Source: Pseudomonas frederiksbergensis
GTDB lineage: Bacteria; Pseudomonadota; Gammaproteobacteria; Pseudomonadales; Pseudomonadaceae
NCBI RefSeq assembly: GCF_000802155.2
Contig: NZ_JQGJ02000019.1
Span: 40,045-104,044, forward strand
DNA: 64,000 nucleotides
Reading direction: 5' to 3'
Shown: piece after piece, positions 17,652 to 25,086 of the stretch
How the letters are laid out: every line of letters starts with the position of its first letter
Position numbering within the stretch: position 1 is the stretch's first letter
Made by a program: the position numbers and the translations under genes
The notes under the pieces: model-generated
Databases searched by the model: none
Seen by the model: the letters and a program-made list of their open reading frames with translations, nothing else
What the model was told of the DNA's origin: nothing

Positions 17652-18338
17652 ATGATCGGTGCCGAGTTGCTCTCGCCGCAAACCCTGGCGGTTGGCTGGC
17701 TGATCTATGTGCCGGCGATAGCCTGGGCGGTGGCGCGCGCGCCGTGGGTCGAGCTGTTTACCGACAGCCGCCGTCAGCACCTGCTGTTTGGTACGGTGTT
17801 CGCCCTGTTCATGTTGTGGCTGGTACGACGCGACTTCGACACTGGCGTCTCGTATCACTTCATCGGCCTGACCGCCGTCACCTTGCTGCTGGACTGGCCG
17901 CTGGCGATTCTTGGCGGGCTTATCGCCCAGCTTGCGCTGGTGCTGTTGGGGCGCCAGGACTTGATAGCCGTTGGCATCAATGGCGCGCTGTTGATTCTCT
18001 TGCCGGTGCTGATCACCGAATGCTGCGCAATCCTGGTGGAGCGTGCCCAACCGCGCAATTTGTTTGTGTATATCTTCTGTTCCGGTTTCCTGGCGGCCGC
18101 GCTTTCGGCGCTGGTGTGCCTGCTGCTGGGGCTGGGCCTGCTCTGGCATGACGGCATTTTCGTCATGCCTTACTGGCTGGAGGATTTCATTGGCTACCTC
18201 TGGCTGATCATCTTCCCCGAGGCCTTCATCAACGGCATGGTGGTCAGCGCATTGGTGGTGTTCAGCCCAGAATGGCTCGAGACTTTCAACCGCACGCGCT
18301 ATCTGTCGGCGCCCTGGAACGATGACGACAAGCCTTGA
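17652..18338 (+). CDS. CbiM-like membrane protein (energy-coupling-factor transporter permease family)
   Basis: 228 residues, almost entirely hydrophobic with about six to seven membrane helices. It belongs to the CbiM-like family that forms metal-uptake S-components, recognised in FIGLTAVTLLLDWPLAILGG and IIFPEAFINGMVVSALVVF. A strong ribosome site (AAAGGAG) supports the ATG at 17652. No ATPase (CbiO) or CbiQ partner gene is nearby and no cobalamin riboswitch is visible, so the transported ion and energy source are open. It is divergent from the DUF1780 gene. Confidence 0.8.
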   Translation: MIGAELLSPQTLAVGWLIYVPAIAWAVARAPWVELFTDSRRQHLLFGTVFALFMLWLVRRDFDTGVSYHFIGLTAVTLLLDWPLAILGGLIAQLALVLLGRQDLIAVGINGALLILLPVLITECCAILVERAQPRNLFVYIFCSGFLAAALSALVCLLLGLGLLWHDGIFVMPYWLEDFIGYLWLIIFPEAFINGMVVSALVVFSPEWLETFNRTRYLSAPWNDDDKP

Positions 18339-18401
18339 TTCACGTCAAGGCTGCGCCGCCTGCCGCCCTTCATGCTTTGGAAAACTTTCAGGAGTGCCAA
18401 C

Positions 18402-18617
18402 ATGAGTGTTTATGAGTGGGCGAGGCAGGAAATCCGGCGTAGCCACGATGCAGCGATGGAAATCGGATTCGATCCGGGCTTGAGCCTGCGGGCCTTGCTC
18501 AGTGCCATCGTGCAGCAGAGCAAGACCGTCCGCAGTGTGGATGACCTGGCCGATGAGCTGAGTTTCCTGGCGGAGAATCTCGACGATAACCAGGATTACG
18601 GTTTCATGCGGCCCTGA
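18402..18617 (+). CDS. Conserved hypothetical protein, 71 residues
   Basis: Starts at ATG 18402 with CAGGAG before it. The protein (MSVYEWARQEIRRSH...) is short, soluble and rich in acidic residues at the end (ADELSFLAENLDDNQDYG). I recognise no domain, but this small gene next to yacG is conserved in Pseudomonas. It is 63 bases after the CbiM-like gene, probably in one transcript, and converges on yacG with a 4-base gap. Confidence 0.75.
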   Translation: MSVYEWARQEIRRSHDAAMEIGFDPGLSLRALLSAIVQQSKTVRSVDDLADELSFLAENLDDNQDYGFMRP

Positions 18618-18621
18618 GGAA

Positions 18622-18828
18622 TCAATGGTGGGAGCGAGGATTGAAGTCTTCGCTGAACAACTCATCCTCGGCATCCGTGGCCACGGGAATCTTGTGTTCT
18701 TCCGACGCCCAGGCGCCCAGGTCGATCAGCTTGCAGCGATCTGAACAGAACGGCCGGAATTTGTTCTCAGGGGTCCATTCAACCGGGGCGCCACAGGTTG
18801 GGCAATCGACGATTGGGGGTTGGCTCAT
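18622..18828 (-). CDS. yacG: YacG, DNA gyrase inhibitor (zinc-binding)
   Basis: 68 residues with the Cys4 zinc site CPTCGAPVEW and FCSDRCK, followed by the conserved LIDLGAWASEEHKIP. YacG binds the GyrB C-terminal domain and inhibits gyrase in E. coli (family knowledge). It is the last gene of the pilBCD-coaE-yacG run, with its start overlapping the coaE stop by 4 bases. Confidence 0.93.
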   Translation of the reverse strand: MSQPPIVDCPTCGAPVEWTPENKFRPFCSDRCKLIDLGAWASEEHKIPVATDAEDELFSEDFNPRSHH

Positions 18829-19448
18829 GGTTGGCCTCCACGCAAGGTAAGGTAAAAGTGATGCAGGCGTTCGACCTCGCTGTGCAGCCAGGCAAGGTCG
18901 CGGTCGTTGACCAGCACATCGTCGGCATGGCTCAGGCGGTCCTGGCGGCTGGATTGGGCCTTGAGGATTGCCTGGACCTGCTGTTCGCTGGTCTGGTCGC
19001 GCTGCAAGGTGCGTTCGACCTGCAGTCGTTCAGGCGCGTCGATCACCAGGATCCTCTGGGTCATCGCGTATTGTCCCGACTCGATCAACAGCGGTGATAC
19101 CAGGATCGCATAGGGTGATTTTGCCTGGCCCAGGTGATGGGCGATTTCGTCGGCGATCAGCGGATGCAGCAGCGTTTCGAGCCAACGGCGCTCATCGGCA
19201 TCCTCGAAGATCAGCGTGCGCAGCGCCGACCGATCCAGCGTGCCGTCTGCCTGCAACACGCCAGGACCGAAGTGCTCGGCAATCTTTTCCAGTGCCGGAC
19301 GTCCAGGTTCGACCACCCAGCGCGCCGCATGGTCGGCATCGACCGTGTGCACGCCCAGGTCGATAAAGTGCTGGGCTGCCGCGCTCTTGCCGCTGCCGAT
19401 GCCACCGGTCAGGCCGAGAATCCAGGGTTTTTTCAAAGGGCTGCTCAT
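18825..19448 (-). CDS. coaE: Dephospho-CoA kinase
   Basis: 207 residues with P-loop GLTGGIGSGKSAAA at the N-terminus and the DADHAARWVVEPG substrate region. It performs the last step of CoA synthesis, phosphorylating dephospho-CoA. The ATG at 19448 shares a base with the pilD stop codon (TAATG), which fixes the start; an open frame continues upstream but lies antiparallel in phase to pilD and is not real. Confidence 0.95.
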   Translation of the reverse strand: MSSPLKKPWILGLTGGIGSGKSAAAQHFIDLGVHTVDADHAARWVVEPGRPALEKIAEHFGPGVLQADGTLDRSALRTLIFEDADERRWLETLLHPLIADEIAHHLGQAKSPYAILVSPLLIESGQYAMTQRILVIDAPERLQVERTLQRDQTSEQQVQAILKAQSSRQDRLSHADDVLVNDRDLAWLHSEVERLHHFYLTLRGGQP

Positions 19449-20317
19449 TAGAAACCGACTGACTGCCAATAGAAGTCGGTTATTTGACCACCCCAGAGCA
19501 ACGCAATCCAGCCGGCAATCGCCAGATAGGGGCCGAAGGGGATCTGTGTCGATGTCGGGGCGTCCCGCATGCGCAGCACAATGACGCCGACGACAGCGCC
19601 CACCAGCGAAGACAGCAGCAGTGTCAGCGGCAGGATTTGCCAGCCACCCCAGGCGCCCAGCATCGCCAGCAGCTTGAAATCGCCGTAGCCCATGCCTTCC
19701 TTGCCGGTGATCAGCTTGAACACCCAGAACACCGACCACAGCGCCAGATAACCCGCCACCGCGCCCCACAATGCCTGGTGCAGCGAGACGAACAGCTCGA
19801 AGCTGTTGACGATCAGCCCCAGCCACAACAACGGCAAGACCAGGGAGTCGGGCAGCAGTTGGTGCTCGGCGTCGATCAGGCTCATGGACAGCAGGCCCCA
19901 ACTCAGCACCATCGCCATCGCGGCGTGCCAGCCGAAGCCGAAATGCCAGGCAAGGAACGCCGACAGCGCGCCGCAGGCCAGTTCGGTCAGGGGGTAACGC
20001 TTGCCGATGGGCGCGGCGCAACTTGAACAGCGGCCGCGCAGCATCAGGTAGCTCAACAGCGGGATATTTTCCCAGGCCCGGATACGGTGACCGCAATGGG
20101 GACATTGGGAATGGGGCAGCATCAGGTTGTAGACCGGACCAGGGGCTTGCGCCGGCAGGCCCAGCAGGTCCTGGGCTTGCAGGCGCCATTCGCGGTCGAG
20201 CATCTTCGGCAGGCGCCACACCAACACATTCAGGAAACTGCCGATGATCAGCCCAAGCAGCAGTGCGGTGAGCACGAACGCCAAGGGGTAAAGCACGAAG
20301 AATTCGCTCAAGGGCAT
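19448..20317 (-). CDS. pilD: PilD, prepilin peptidase / N-methyltransferase
   Basis: 289 residues from MPLSEFF, close to the 290 of P. aeruginosa PilD. Two zinc-type pairs (CPHCGH and RCSSCA) lie in the N-terminal cytoplasmic domain. The aspartyl protease residues are in SLIDAEHQLLPD and GMGYGDFK (GxGD type). About eight membrane helices. It cleaves and methylates PilA, PilE, the other minor pilins and type II secretion pseudopilins. It is one base away from pilC. Confidence 0.95.
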   Translation of the reverse strand: MPLSEFFVLYPLAFVLTALLLGLIIGSFLNVLVWRLPKMLDREWRLQAQDLLGLPAQAPGPVYNLMLPHSQCPHCGHRIRAWENIPLLSYLMLRGRCSSCAAPIGKRYPLTELACGALSAFLAWHFGFGWHAAMAMVLSWGLLSMSLIDAEHQLLPDSLVLPLLWLGLIVNSFELFVSLHQALWGAVAGYLALWSVFWVFKLITGKEGMGYGDFKLLAMLGAWGGWQILPLTLLLSSLVGAVVGVIVLRMRDAPTSTQIPFGPYLAIAGWIALLWGGQITDFYWQSVGF

Positions 20318-20318
20318 G

Positions 20319-21536
20319 TCAGATCGCAGAGCCGAGTTGGAAGATGGGCATGTACATGGCAACCACCAGGCCGCCGACGACCACCCCCAGGATGACCATG
20401 ATGAAGGGTTCCATCAGGCTGGTGAGGTTGTCCACCAGATTATCCACTTCGGCTTCATAAAAACTTGCCACCTTGTCGAGCATGTCGTCCAGCGCGCCGG
20501 ATTCTTCGCCGATGGCGGTCATCTGGATTGCCAGGTTCGGGAAAATGCCGGACGTACGCATCGAGAAATTCAACTGCATGCCGGTCGAGACATCCTGTCG
20601 AATGCGTTGCACGGCACGCTTGAACACCACGTTGCCAGTGGCGCCCGACACAGAGTCGAGGGCTTCGACCAGTGGCACGCCGGCGGCGAACGTCGTCGAC
20701 AGCGTACGGGCGTAGCGAGCCACGGCGGACTTGTACATCAAGGCGCCGACCAAGGGCAGCTTGAGCAGCCATTTGTCTCGCCAATCACGAAAGGCCTGGG
20801 AGCGCTTGAGCGCCTGCTTGACACCGAAAAATCCCCCCACCAGCCCGCCCAGCAATACCCACCACCATTCTTGCAGGAACTCCGACAGGCCGATGACCAT
20901 CAGCGTGAAAGCCGGTAGTTTTGCGCCAAAGCCTGAGAAGACCGACTCGAACTGCGGCACGACCTTGATCAGCAGGATGCTCGTGACCACCGCCGCGACA
21001 GCGATCACCGCGGCAGGATAGGTCATGGCTTTCTTGATCTTGGCCTTGAGGGCTTCGCTTTTTTCCTTGTAGGTCGCGACGCGGTCCAGCAGCGTGTCCA
21101 GGGCGCCGGCTTGCTCGCCGGCGTCCACCAGGTTGCAATACAACTCATCGAAATACTGTGGGCATTTGCGCAGGGAGGCGGCGAAGCTGTTGCCGGCGGC
21201 GACTTCCTGTTTCACCTCGTCCACCAATTTGCGCATATTCGGATTGTCGAAGCCCTCGCCAATGATGTCGAACGCCTGCAACAGCGGCACGCCCGCCTTG
21301 AGCATCGTCGCCATCTGGCGGGTGAACAGCGCGATGTCCAGCGGCTTGATGCGCTTGCCCTTGCTGAATATCGACGTGGATTTCTTGCGAACCTTGCCCG
21401 GGTTGATGCCTTGTTTACGCAGCTGTGCCTTGACCAGTGCCGGGCTCTGGCCGGTCAGTTCGCCGGACATTTTCGTGCCTTTGCGGTCTTTGCCTTCCCA
21501 CGTATAGACGTCGGTTTTTACTGCCTTGACCGCCAT
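20319..21536 (-). CDS. pilC: PilC, inner-membrane platform protein of the type IV pilus
   Basis: 405 residues with two T2SSF domains, three membrane helices (around SILLIKVVPQF, EWWWVLLGGLVGGFFG, and the C-terminal ILGVVVGGLVVAMYMPIF), and the conserved FTRQMATMLKAGVPLLQA start of the first domain. The ATG at 21536 is two bases after the pilB stop with AAGGA as ribosome site. PilC couples the PilB and PilT motors to pilin insertion and removal. Confidence 0.96.
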   Translation of the reverse strand: MAVKAVKTDVYTWEGKDRKGTKMSGELTGQSPALVKAQLRKQGINPGKVRKKSTSIFSKGKRIKPLDIALFTRQMATMLKAGVPLLQAFDIIGEGFDNPNMRKLVDEVKQEVAAGNSFAASLRKCPQYFDELYCNLVDAGEQAGALDTLLDRVATYKEKSEALKAKIKKAMTYPAAVIAVAAVVTSILLIKVVPQFESVFSGFGAKLPAFTLMVIGLSEFLQEWWWVLLGGLVGGFFGVKQALKRSQAFRDWRDKWLLKLPLVGALMYKSAVARYARTLSTTFAAGVPLVEALDSVSGATGNVVFKRAVQRIRQDVSTGMQLNFSMRTSGIFPNLAIQMTAIGEESGALDDMLDKVASFYEAEVDNLVDNLTSLMEPFIMVILGVVVGGLVVAMYMPIFQLGSAI

Positions 21537-21538
21537 GT

Positions 21539-23239
21539 TCAATCCTTGGTGACCCGGTTGATTTCTTCGAGGCTGGTGATGCCTTGCATCACTTTGAACA
21601 GCCCCGAGGTGCGCAAGTCGTTGAAGCCGTCCTTGCGCATTTGCAGATCGATTTCCAGGGAGTTGCCTTCGGCCATGATCAGCCGTTGCAGCTCAGGCGT
21701 GTTCTTCACCACTTCGTATACCCCCACGCGACCCTTGTAGCCGTTGTTGCACTGTTCGCAACCGACCGGCTCATAGATCGTGAATGAGCCGATGCGTTCC
21801 CGGGGGAAACCTTCCTTGAGCAGGGTTTCCTCGGGAATCTCGATGGCTCTTTTGCACTGGGCACACAGCTTGCGCGCCAGGCGCTGGGCAATGATCAAGT
21901 GCACCGCCGTGGCGATGTTAAAGCCAGGGATGCCCATGTTCTGCAGGCGGATCAGTGTTTCGGCGGCGCTGTTGGTGTGCAGGGTGGACAACACCAGGTG
22001 CCCGGTCTGTGCGGCCTTGATGGCTATCTCGGCAGTTTCCAGGTCGCGGATCTCACCGACCATGATCACGTCCGGGTCCTGGCGCAGGAACGAGCGCAGG
22101 GCATGGGCGAAATCCAGGCCCTGGCGCGGATTCACGTTGACCTGGTTGATGCCCTCCATGTTGATCTCCACCGGGTCCTCGGCGGTCGAGATGTTGATAT
22201 CCACGGTATTGAGGATGTTCAGGCCGGTATAGAGCGACACGGTCTTGCCCGAGCCGGTCGGCCCGGTCACCAGGATCAGCCCTTGCGGTTGCTTGAGGGC
22301 CGCCATGTACAGGTCTTTCTGCTCCGGTTCGTAGCCCAGGGCGTCGATGCCCATTTGCGCGCTGGAGGGATCGAGAATCCGGATGACCACTTTTTCGCCC
22401 CAGAGCGTGGGCAGGGTATTGACCCGGAAATCGATGGACTTGGTTTTCGACAGGCGCATCTTCAACCGACCGTCCTGGGGCTTGCGTCGCTCGGAAATGT
22501 CCAGGCTTGCCATGACTTTCAGGCGCGCGGCAATGCGGTTGGCCAGTTGGATGGGGGGCTTGGCGACCTCCCGCAGCATGCCGTCGGTACGCACCCGCAC
22601 CCGGTAGGTTTTTTCATAGGGCTCGAAGTGCAAATCGGAAGAGCCGCCCTTGATGGCATCCAACAGCATCTTGTTGACGAAGCGCACCACGGGCGCATCG
22701 TCGCCGTCCTGGCCGGCGATGGTGTCCTGCTTGCGGTCGTCGATCGACTCGATGTCCAGGCCGTCGAGATCGACATCCGTCATGCCCTCCAGCCCGGTGC
22801 TGCTGGATTCGAAGAATTTCTCGATGGCGTCGCTGAGCTTGTCGTCTTCCACCAGGATGGCTTCGGTGGTGAGGCCGGTGCTGAACTGGATGTCGTTGAT
22901 GGCTTGATGATTGGTGGGGTCGGAAATACCTACGTACAGCTTGTTGCCGCGCCGCCATAGCGGTAGCGCGTGGTGCTGGCGCACCAGTTTTTCGCTGACC
23001 AGGCCGGTGGGCTGGTTGTCCTTGTCGAGGCTGTTGAGGTCCAGCAGGGCGATACCGAAATGCTCCGAGGCAATTTCCGCCACCTGGCGACTCTGGATCA
23101 TTTTGTTTTGCACCAGGTAACTGACCAGGGGCACTCGATTGCGCTGGGCCTGTTGAAAAGCCTGCTGCGCGCTTTGTTCGGTGATCAGTTCAGCCAACAC
23201 CAATTGCTTGGCCAGGCCGCTGAGGGCGATGTCATTCAT
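21539..23239 (-). CDS. pilB: PilB, pilus extension ATPase
   Basis: 566 residues. An N-terminal MshEN/GSPII_E_N region is followed by the ATPase with Walker A GPTGSGKT, the Asp and His boxes (DPDVIMVGEIRDLETAEIA, TGHLVLSTLHTN) and the zinc tetracysteine (LCAQC and GCEQC). It powers pilus extension by PilC rotation. It is divergent from pilA with a 225-base gap that holds the pilA promoter. Confidence 0.97.
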   Translation of the reverse strand: MNDIALSGLAKQLVLAELITEQSAQQAFQQAQRNRVPLVSYLVQNKMIQSRQVAEIASEHFGIALLDLNSLDKDNQPTGLVSEKLVRQHHALPLWRRGNKLYVGISDPTNHQAINDIQFSTGLTTEAILVEDDKLSDAIEKFFESSSTGLEGMTDVDLDGLDIESIDDRKQDTIAGQDGDDAPVVRFVNKMLLDAIKGGSSDLHFEPYEKTYRVRVRTDGMLREVAKPPIQLANRIAARLKVMASLDISERRKPQDGRLKMRLSKTKSIDFRVNTLPTLWGEKVVIRILDPSSAQMGIDALGYEPEQKDLYMAALKQPQGLILVTGPTGSGKTVSLYTGLNILNTVDINISTAEDPVEINMEGINQVNVNPRQGLDFAHALRSFLRQDPDVIMVGEIRDLETAEIAIKAAQTGHLVLSTLHTNSAAETLIRLQNMGIPGFNIATAVHLIIAQRLARKLCAQCKRAIEIPEETLLKEGFPRERIGSFTIYEPVGCEQCNNGYKGRVGVYEVVKNTPELQRLIMAEGNSLEIDLQMRKDGFNDLRTSGLFKVMQGITSLEEINRVTKD

Positions 23240-23400
23240 GGGGATACCGGACGCGGACTGTTCTTGATTTATAGCCTAGTCAAGCATCGGTGCCTGACCA
23301 GCGCACAGAGGTGACAAAAAGCGTCAGATAGTGCGGTTGTTGGGGTGCCACGTAGGTCTTTTGCAGACAGGAAAGCCTTGATTGGCGGGGCTTCCAGGGT

Positions 23401-23416
23401 TGGCATGCGCTCTGCA
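23401..23416 (+). promoter_or_regulatory. Sigma-54 promoter of pilA
   Basis: TGGCATGCGCTCTGCA has the invariant GG at 23402-23403 and GC at 23414-23415 separated by exactly 10 bases, close to the RpoN consensus TGGCACG-N4-TTGCW. The expected start of transcription is near 23427, giving a leader of about 38 bases before pilA. A TGAC-N7-GTCA inverted pair at 23312-23326 lies where an activator such as PilR would bind; that part is a guess. Confidence 0.88.
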
Positions 23417-23464
23417 ATGGCCGTTTCAGGTCATGAGATTTCGACTCATGCATGGGAGATGTCT

Positions 23465-23893
23465 ATGAGAAAGCAAAAGGGTTTTACGCTGATCGAGCTG
23501 CTGATCGTGGTGGCGATCATTGGGATCCTGGCGACGTTTGCGTTGCCGCAGTATTCAAAGTATCAGGCGCGAGCGAAGGTGACGGTCGGGCTGGCGGAGG
23601 CTTCTTCGTTGAAGGTGCCGGTTGAAGACTTGCTGAATAAAGGTACAACACCAACCGCTACCAACACGGGCGTACCTGCATCAAGCAATAATTGCACAAT
23701 GGCTGTCGCAGGTGATGCTGCTGCCGGGACCGCCACCATCACTTGCACCATCAAGGAAGCGCCTTCTTCCATCGTAGGTAAAACGATCACTCTCAGTCGT
23801 CTCGGGACGGGTGCCTGGAGTTGTGCTTCTAATGTTGCTGAAGAGTTCTTGCCAGCGGGCGGCTGCACCGTAGCGGCCGGCGGAGCCGGTTGA
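23465..23893 (+). CDS. pilA: PilA, major type IV pilin
   Basis: 142 residues from ATG 23465, which has GGGAG six bases upstream; an ATG two codons earlier is also in frame. The leader MRKQKG and helix FTLIELLIVVAIIGILA give a standard PilD site. The mature protein has four cysteines: NNCTM, ITCTI, WSCAS and GGCTV. The last two bracket a 13-residue C-terminal loop (the usual receptor-binding D-loop), and the first two can form a second disulphide, which is unusual for the two-cysteine pilins of P. aeruginosa PAK. Expression should depend on PilSR and RpoN. Confidence 0.93.
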   Translation: MRKQKGFTLIELLIVVAIIGILATFALPQYSKYQARAKVTVGLAEASSLKVPVEDLLNKGTTPTATNTGVPASSNNCTMAVAGDAAAGTATITCTIKEAPSSIVGKTITLSRLGTGAWSCASNVAEEFLPAGGCTVAAGGAG

Positions 23894-23914
23894 TCGCTTA
23901 AGCGAGACCCAACC

Positions 23915-23944
23915 GAAGCCCCGCATCTGCGGGGCTTCGTCATA
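23915..23944 (+). terminator. Intrinsic terminator of pilA
   Basis: Stem GAAGCCCCGC/GCGGGGCTTC around ATCT, 21 bases after the pilA stop. The T-tract is short and interrupted. Confidence 0.8.
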
Positions 23945-24043
23945 TTACGGAACGAGCAATTCCCCTTCTTAAAATAAATCTCAGGAATTCATAAGCTTAG
24001 CAACCCACCGAAACCCGCAACTTGCATGTACTAAATCCCTCGG

Positions 24044-24060
24044 TCATGCAATTTGCATGA
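24044..24060. promoter_or_regulatory. Perfect 17-bp palindrome, candidate activator site
   Basis: TCATGCAA-T-TTGCATGA, exact over 8+8 bases. An extra half-site CTTGCATG is present at 24021-24028. It is centred about 80 bases upstream of the sigma-54 promoter at 24124, a position used by enhancer-binding proteins. The regulator is unknown. Confidence 0.6.
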
Positions 24061-24123
24061 TAATGAAAAAAGCCGCTTCGCTTAACTTACTGATTAATAA
24101 CGTTTTTTACATTGTTTCAAAAC

Positions 24124-24139
24124 TGGCACAGCCTTCGCA
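24124..24139 (+). promoter_or_regulatory. Sigma-54 promoter for the BON-domain gene
   Basis: TGGCACAGCCTTCGCA matches the RpoN consensus with GG and GC separated by 10 bases and 14 of 16 positions fitting. Transcription would start near 24150, followed by a small 5' hairpin (CTGCCG/CGGCAG, 24154-24176) and the ribosome site AGGAGT at 24191-24196. Confidence 0.82.
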
Positions 24140-24203
24140 CTACTCCTGACAACCTGCCGCGATGCACTTTCGGCAGTTTCTGAGAAAAACAGGAGTTACT
24201 CGT

Positions 24204-24557
24204 ATGAAGAAGTTCGCTATCACTGCCGCTGCTGCCACTGCACTGACCCTGACCATGGCTAGCGCTTTCGCCGAGACCACTCAAGCAACTCAGGCCCCGA
24301 TGATGCTGGCTGCGGGCGAAGTGACAGAGGCTAAGGAAGACGTTTCCGATACCTGGATCACCACCAAGGTCAAAGCCGACCTGGTCACCGAGAAAGGCAT
24401 TCCAGGCTCCGACATCAAGGTTGAAACCAACAAGGGCGTCGTGTCCCTGTCTTCGACCACTGTCCTGAGCGATGCGCAGAAAGACACCGCCGTCGCGATC
24501 ACCAAGAAAATCAAAGGCGTCAAAGCCGTATCGGCTGATGGCCTGAAATCCGAGTAA
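24204..24557 (+). CDS. Periplasmic BON-domain protein (OsmY-like)
   Basis: 117 residues. A typical Sec signal peptide ends ASAFA with cleavage before ETTQ, followed by a Gln/Ala-rich linker and a single BON domain (DTWITTKVKADLV ... VVSLSSTTVLSDAQKDTAV ... GVKAVSADG). OsmY has two such domains. BON domains bind phospholipid or the envelope and are linked to osmotic or membrane stress (family knowledge). It is a single-gene unit driven by a predicted sigma-54 promoter, which is not the sigma-S control expected of osmY. Confidence 0.88.
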   Translation: MKKFAITAAAATALTLTMASAFAETTQATQAPMMLAAGEVTEAKEDVSDTWITTKVKADLVTEKGIPGSDIKVETNKGVVSLSSTTVLSDAQKDTAVAITKKIKGVKAVSADGLKSE

Positions 24558-24662
24558 GGAAAGGCTTCTCGCCTGGACGGGAGAAGGCGCGGCAAGCGGG
24601 CTGGGTTATACGCTTGCCGTCGCTTTGGAGTTCATGCGAAAGGCCACACGGACGTGGCCATT

Positions 24663-24693
24663 ACAGGCCCCCGGCATTCGTGCCGGGGCCTGT
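24663..24693. terminator. Stable hairpin between the BON gene and the DUF2845 gene
   Basis: Stem CAGGCCCCGGCA/TGCCGGGGCCTG-like with loop TTCG (ACAGGCCC...GGGCCTGT). Strong stem, poor T-run (TTCTATTCT). It serves as the likely terminator between two convergent genes. The rest of 24558-24788 shows no gene. Confidence 0.65.
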
Positions 24694-24788
24694 TCTATTC
24701 TGGGAAAGAAAAAGTGCGCCAGGCAGGGAAATCGCCGCTCCTTCCGCGAGCAGGTACTGTCAGCAGAGGCCTGCAGGGAATAGCCCAG

Positions 24789-25085
24789 TCACCGCCCACG
24801 GCTGCTGGTAATTTCCACCAGCCGATTCCTCTCGAAGCGCAAGTACTGGTACATCCCGCTATTGGGCCCGTAGGTCCATTCCTCCACCGGGTACTCTTCC
24901 CTGCGGTTGACGCTGCGTTTGTAGCCCAGGTCATCCCGCGCCGCCGGCTCGCCACATTTGCGCAACACCTCGCTCGAGCGATCGCCGACGCTGACCAGGT
25001 GGCTGCCACAGCGCAGTGTAGTGGCGGCCGAGGCATGGCCGGCGGCAAGCAACAAGCCCAGGCCGAGTCCGTACAGGTACTTCAT
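24789..25085 (-). CDS. DUF2845 domain-containing secreted protein
   Basis: 98 residues from ATG 25085, one base after the DUF748 gene stop. Signal peptide MKYLYGLGLGLLLAAGHASA, then LRCGSHLVSVGDRSSEVLRKCGEP with two cysteines, and the WTYGPNSGMYQYLRFERNRLVEI ending typical of DUF2845. Probably a periplasmic or outer-membrane-associated protein of unknown role, co-expressed with the large AsmA-like gene before it. Confidence 0.88.
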   Translation of the reverse strand: MKYLYGLGLGLLLAAGHASAATTLRCGSHLVSVGDRSSEVLRKCGEPAARDDLGYKRSVNRREEYPVEEWTYGPNSGMYQYLRFERNRLVEITSSRGR

Positions 25086-25086
25086 T

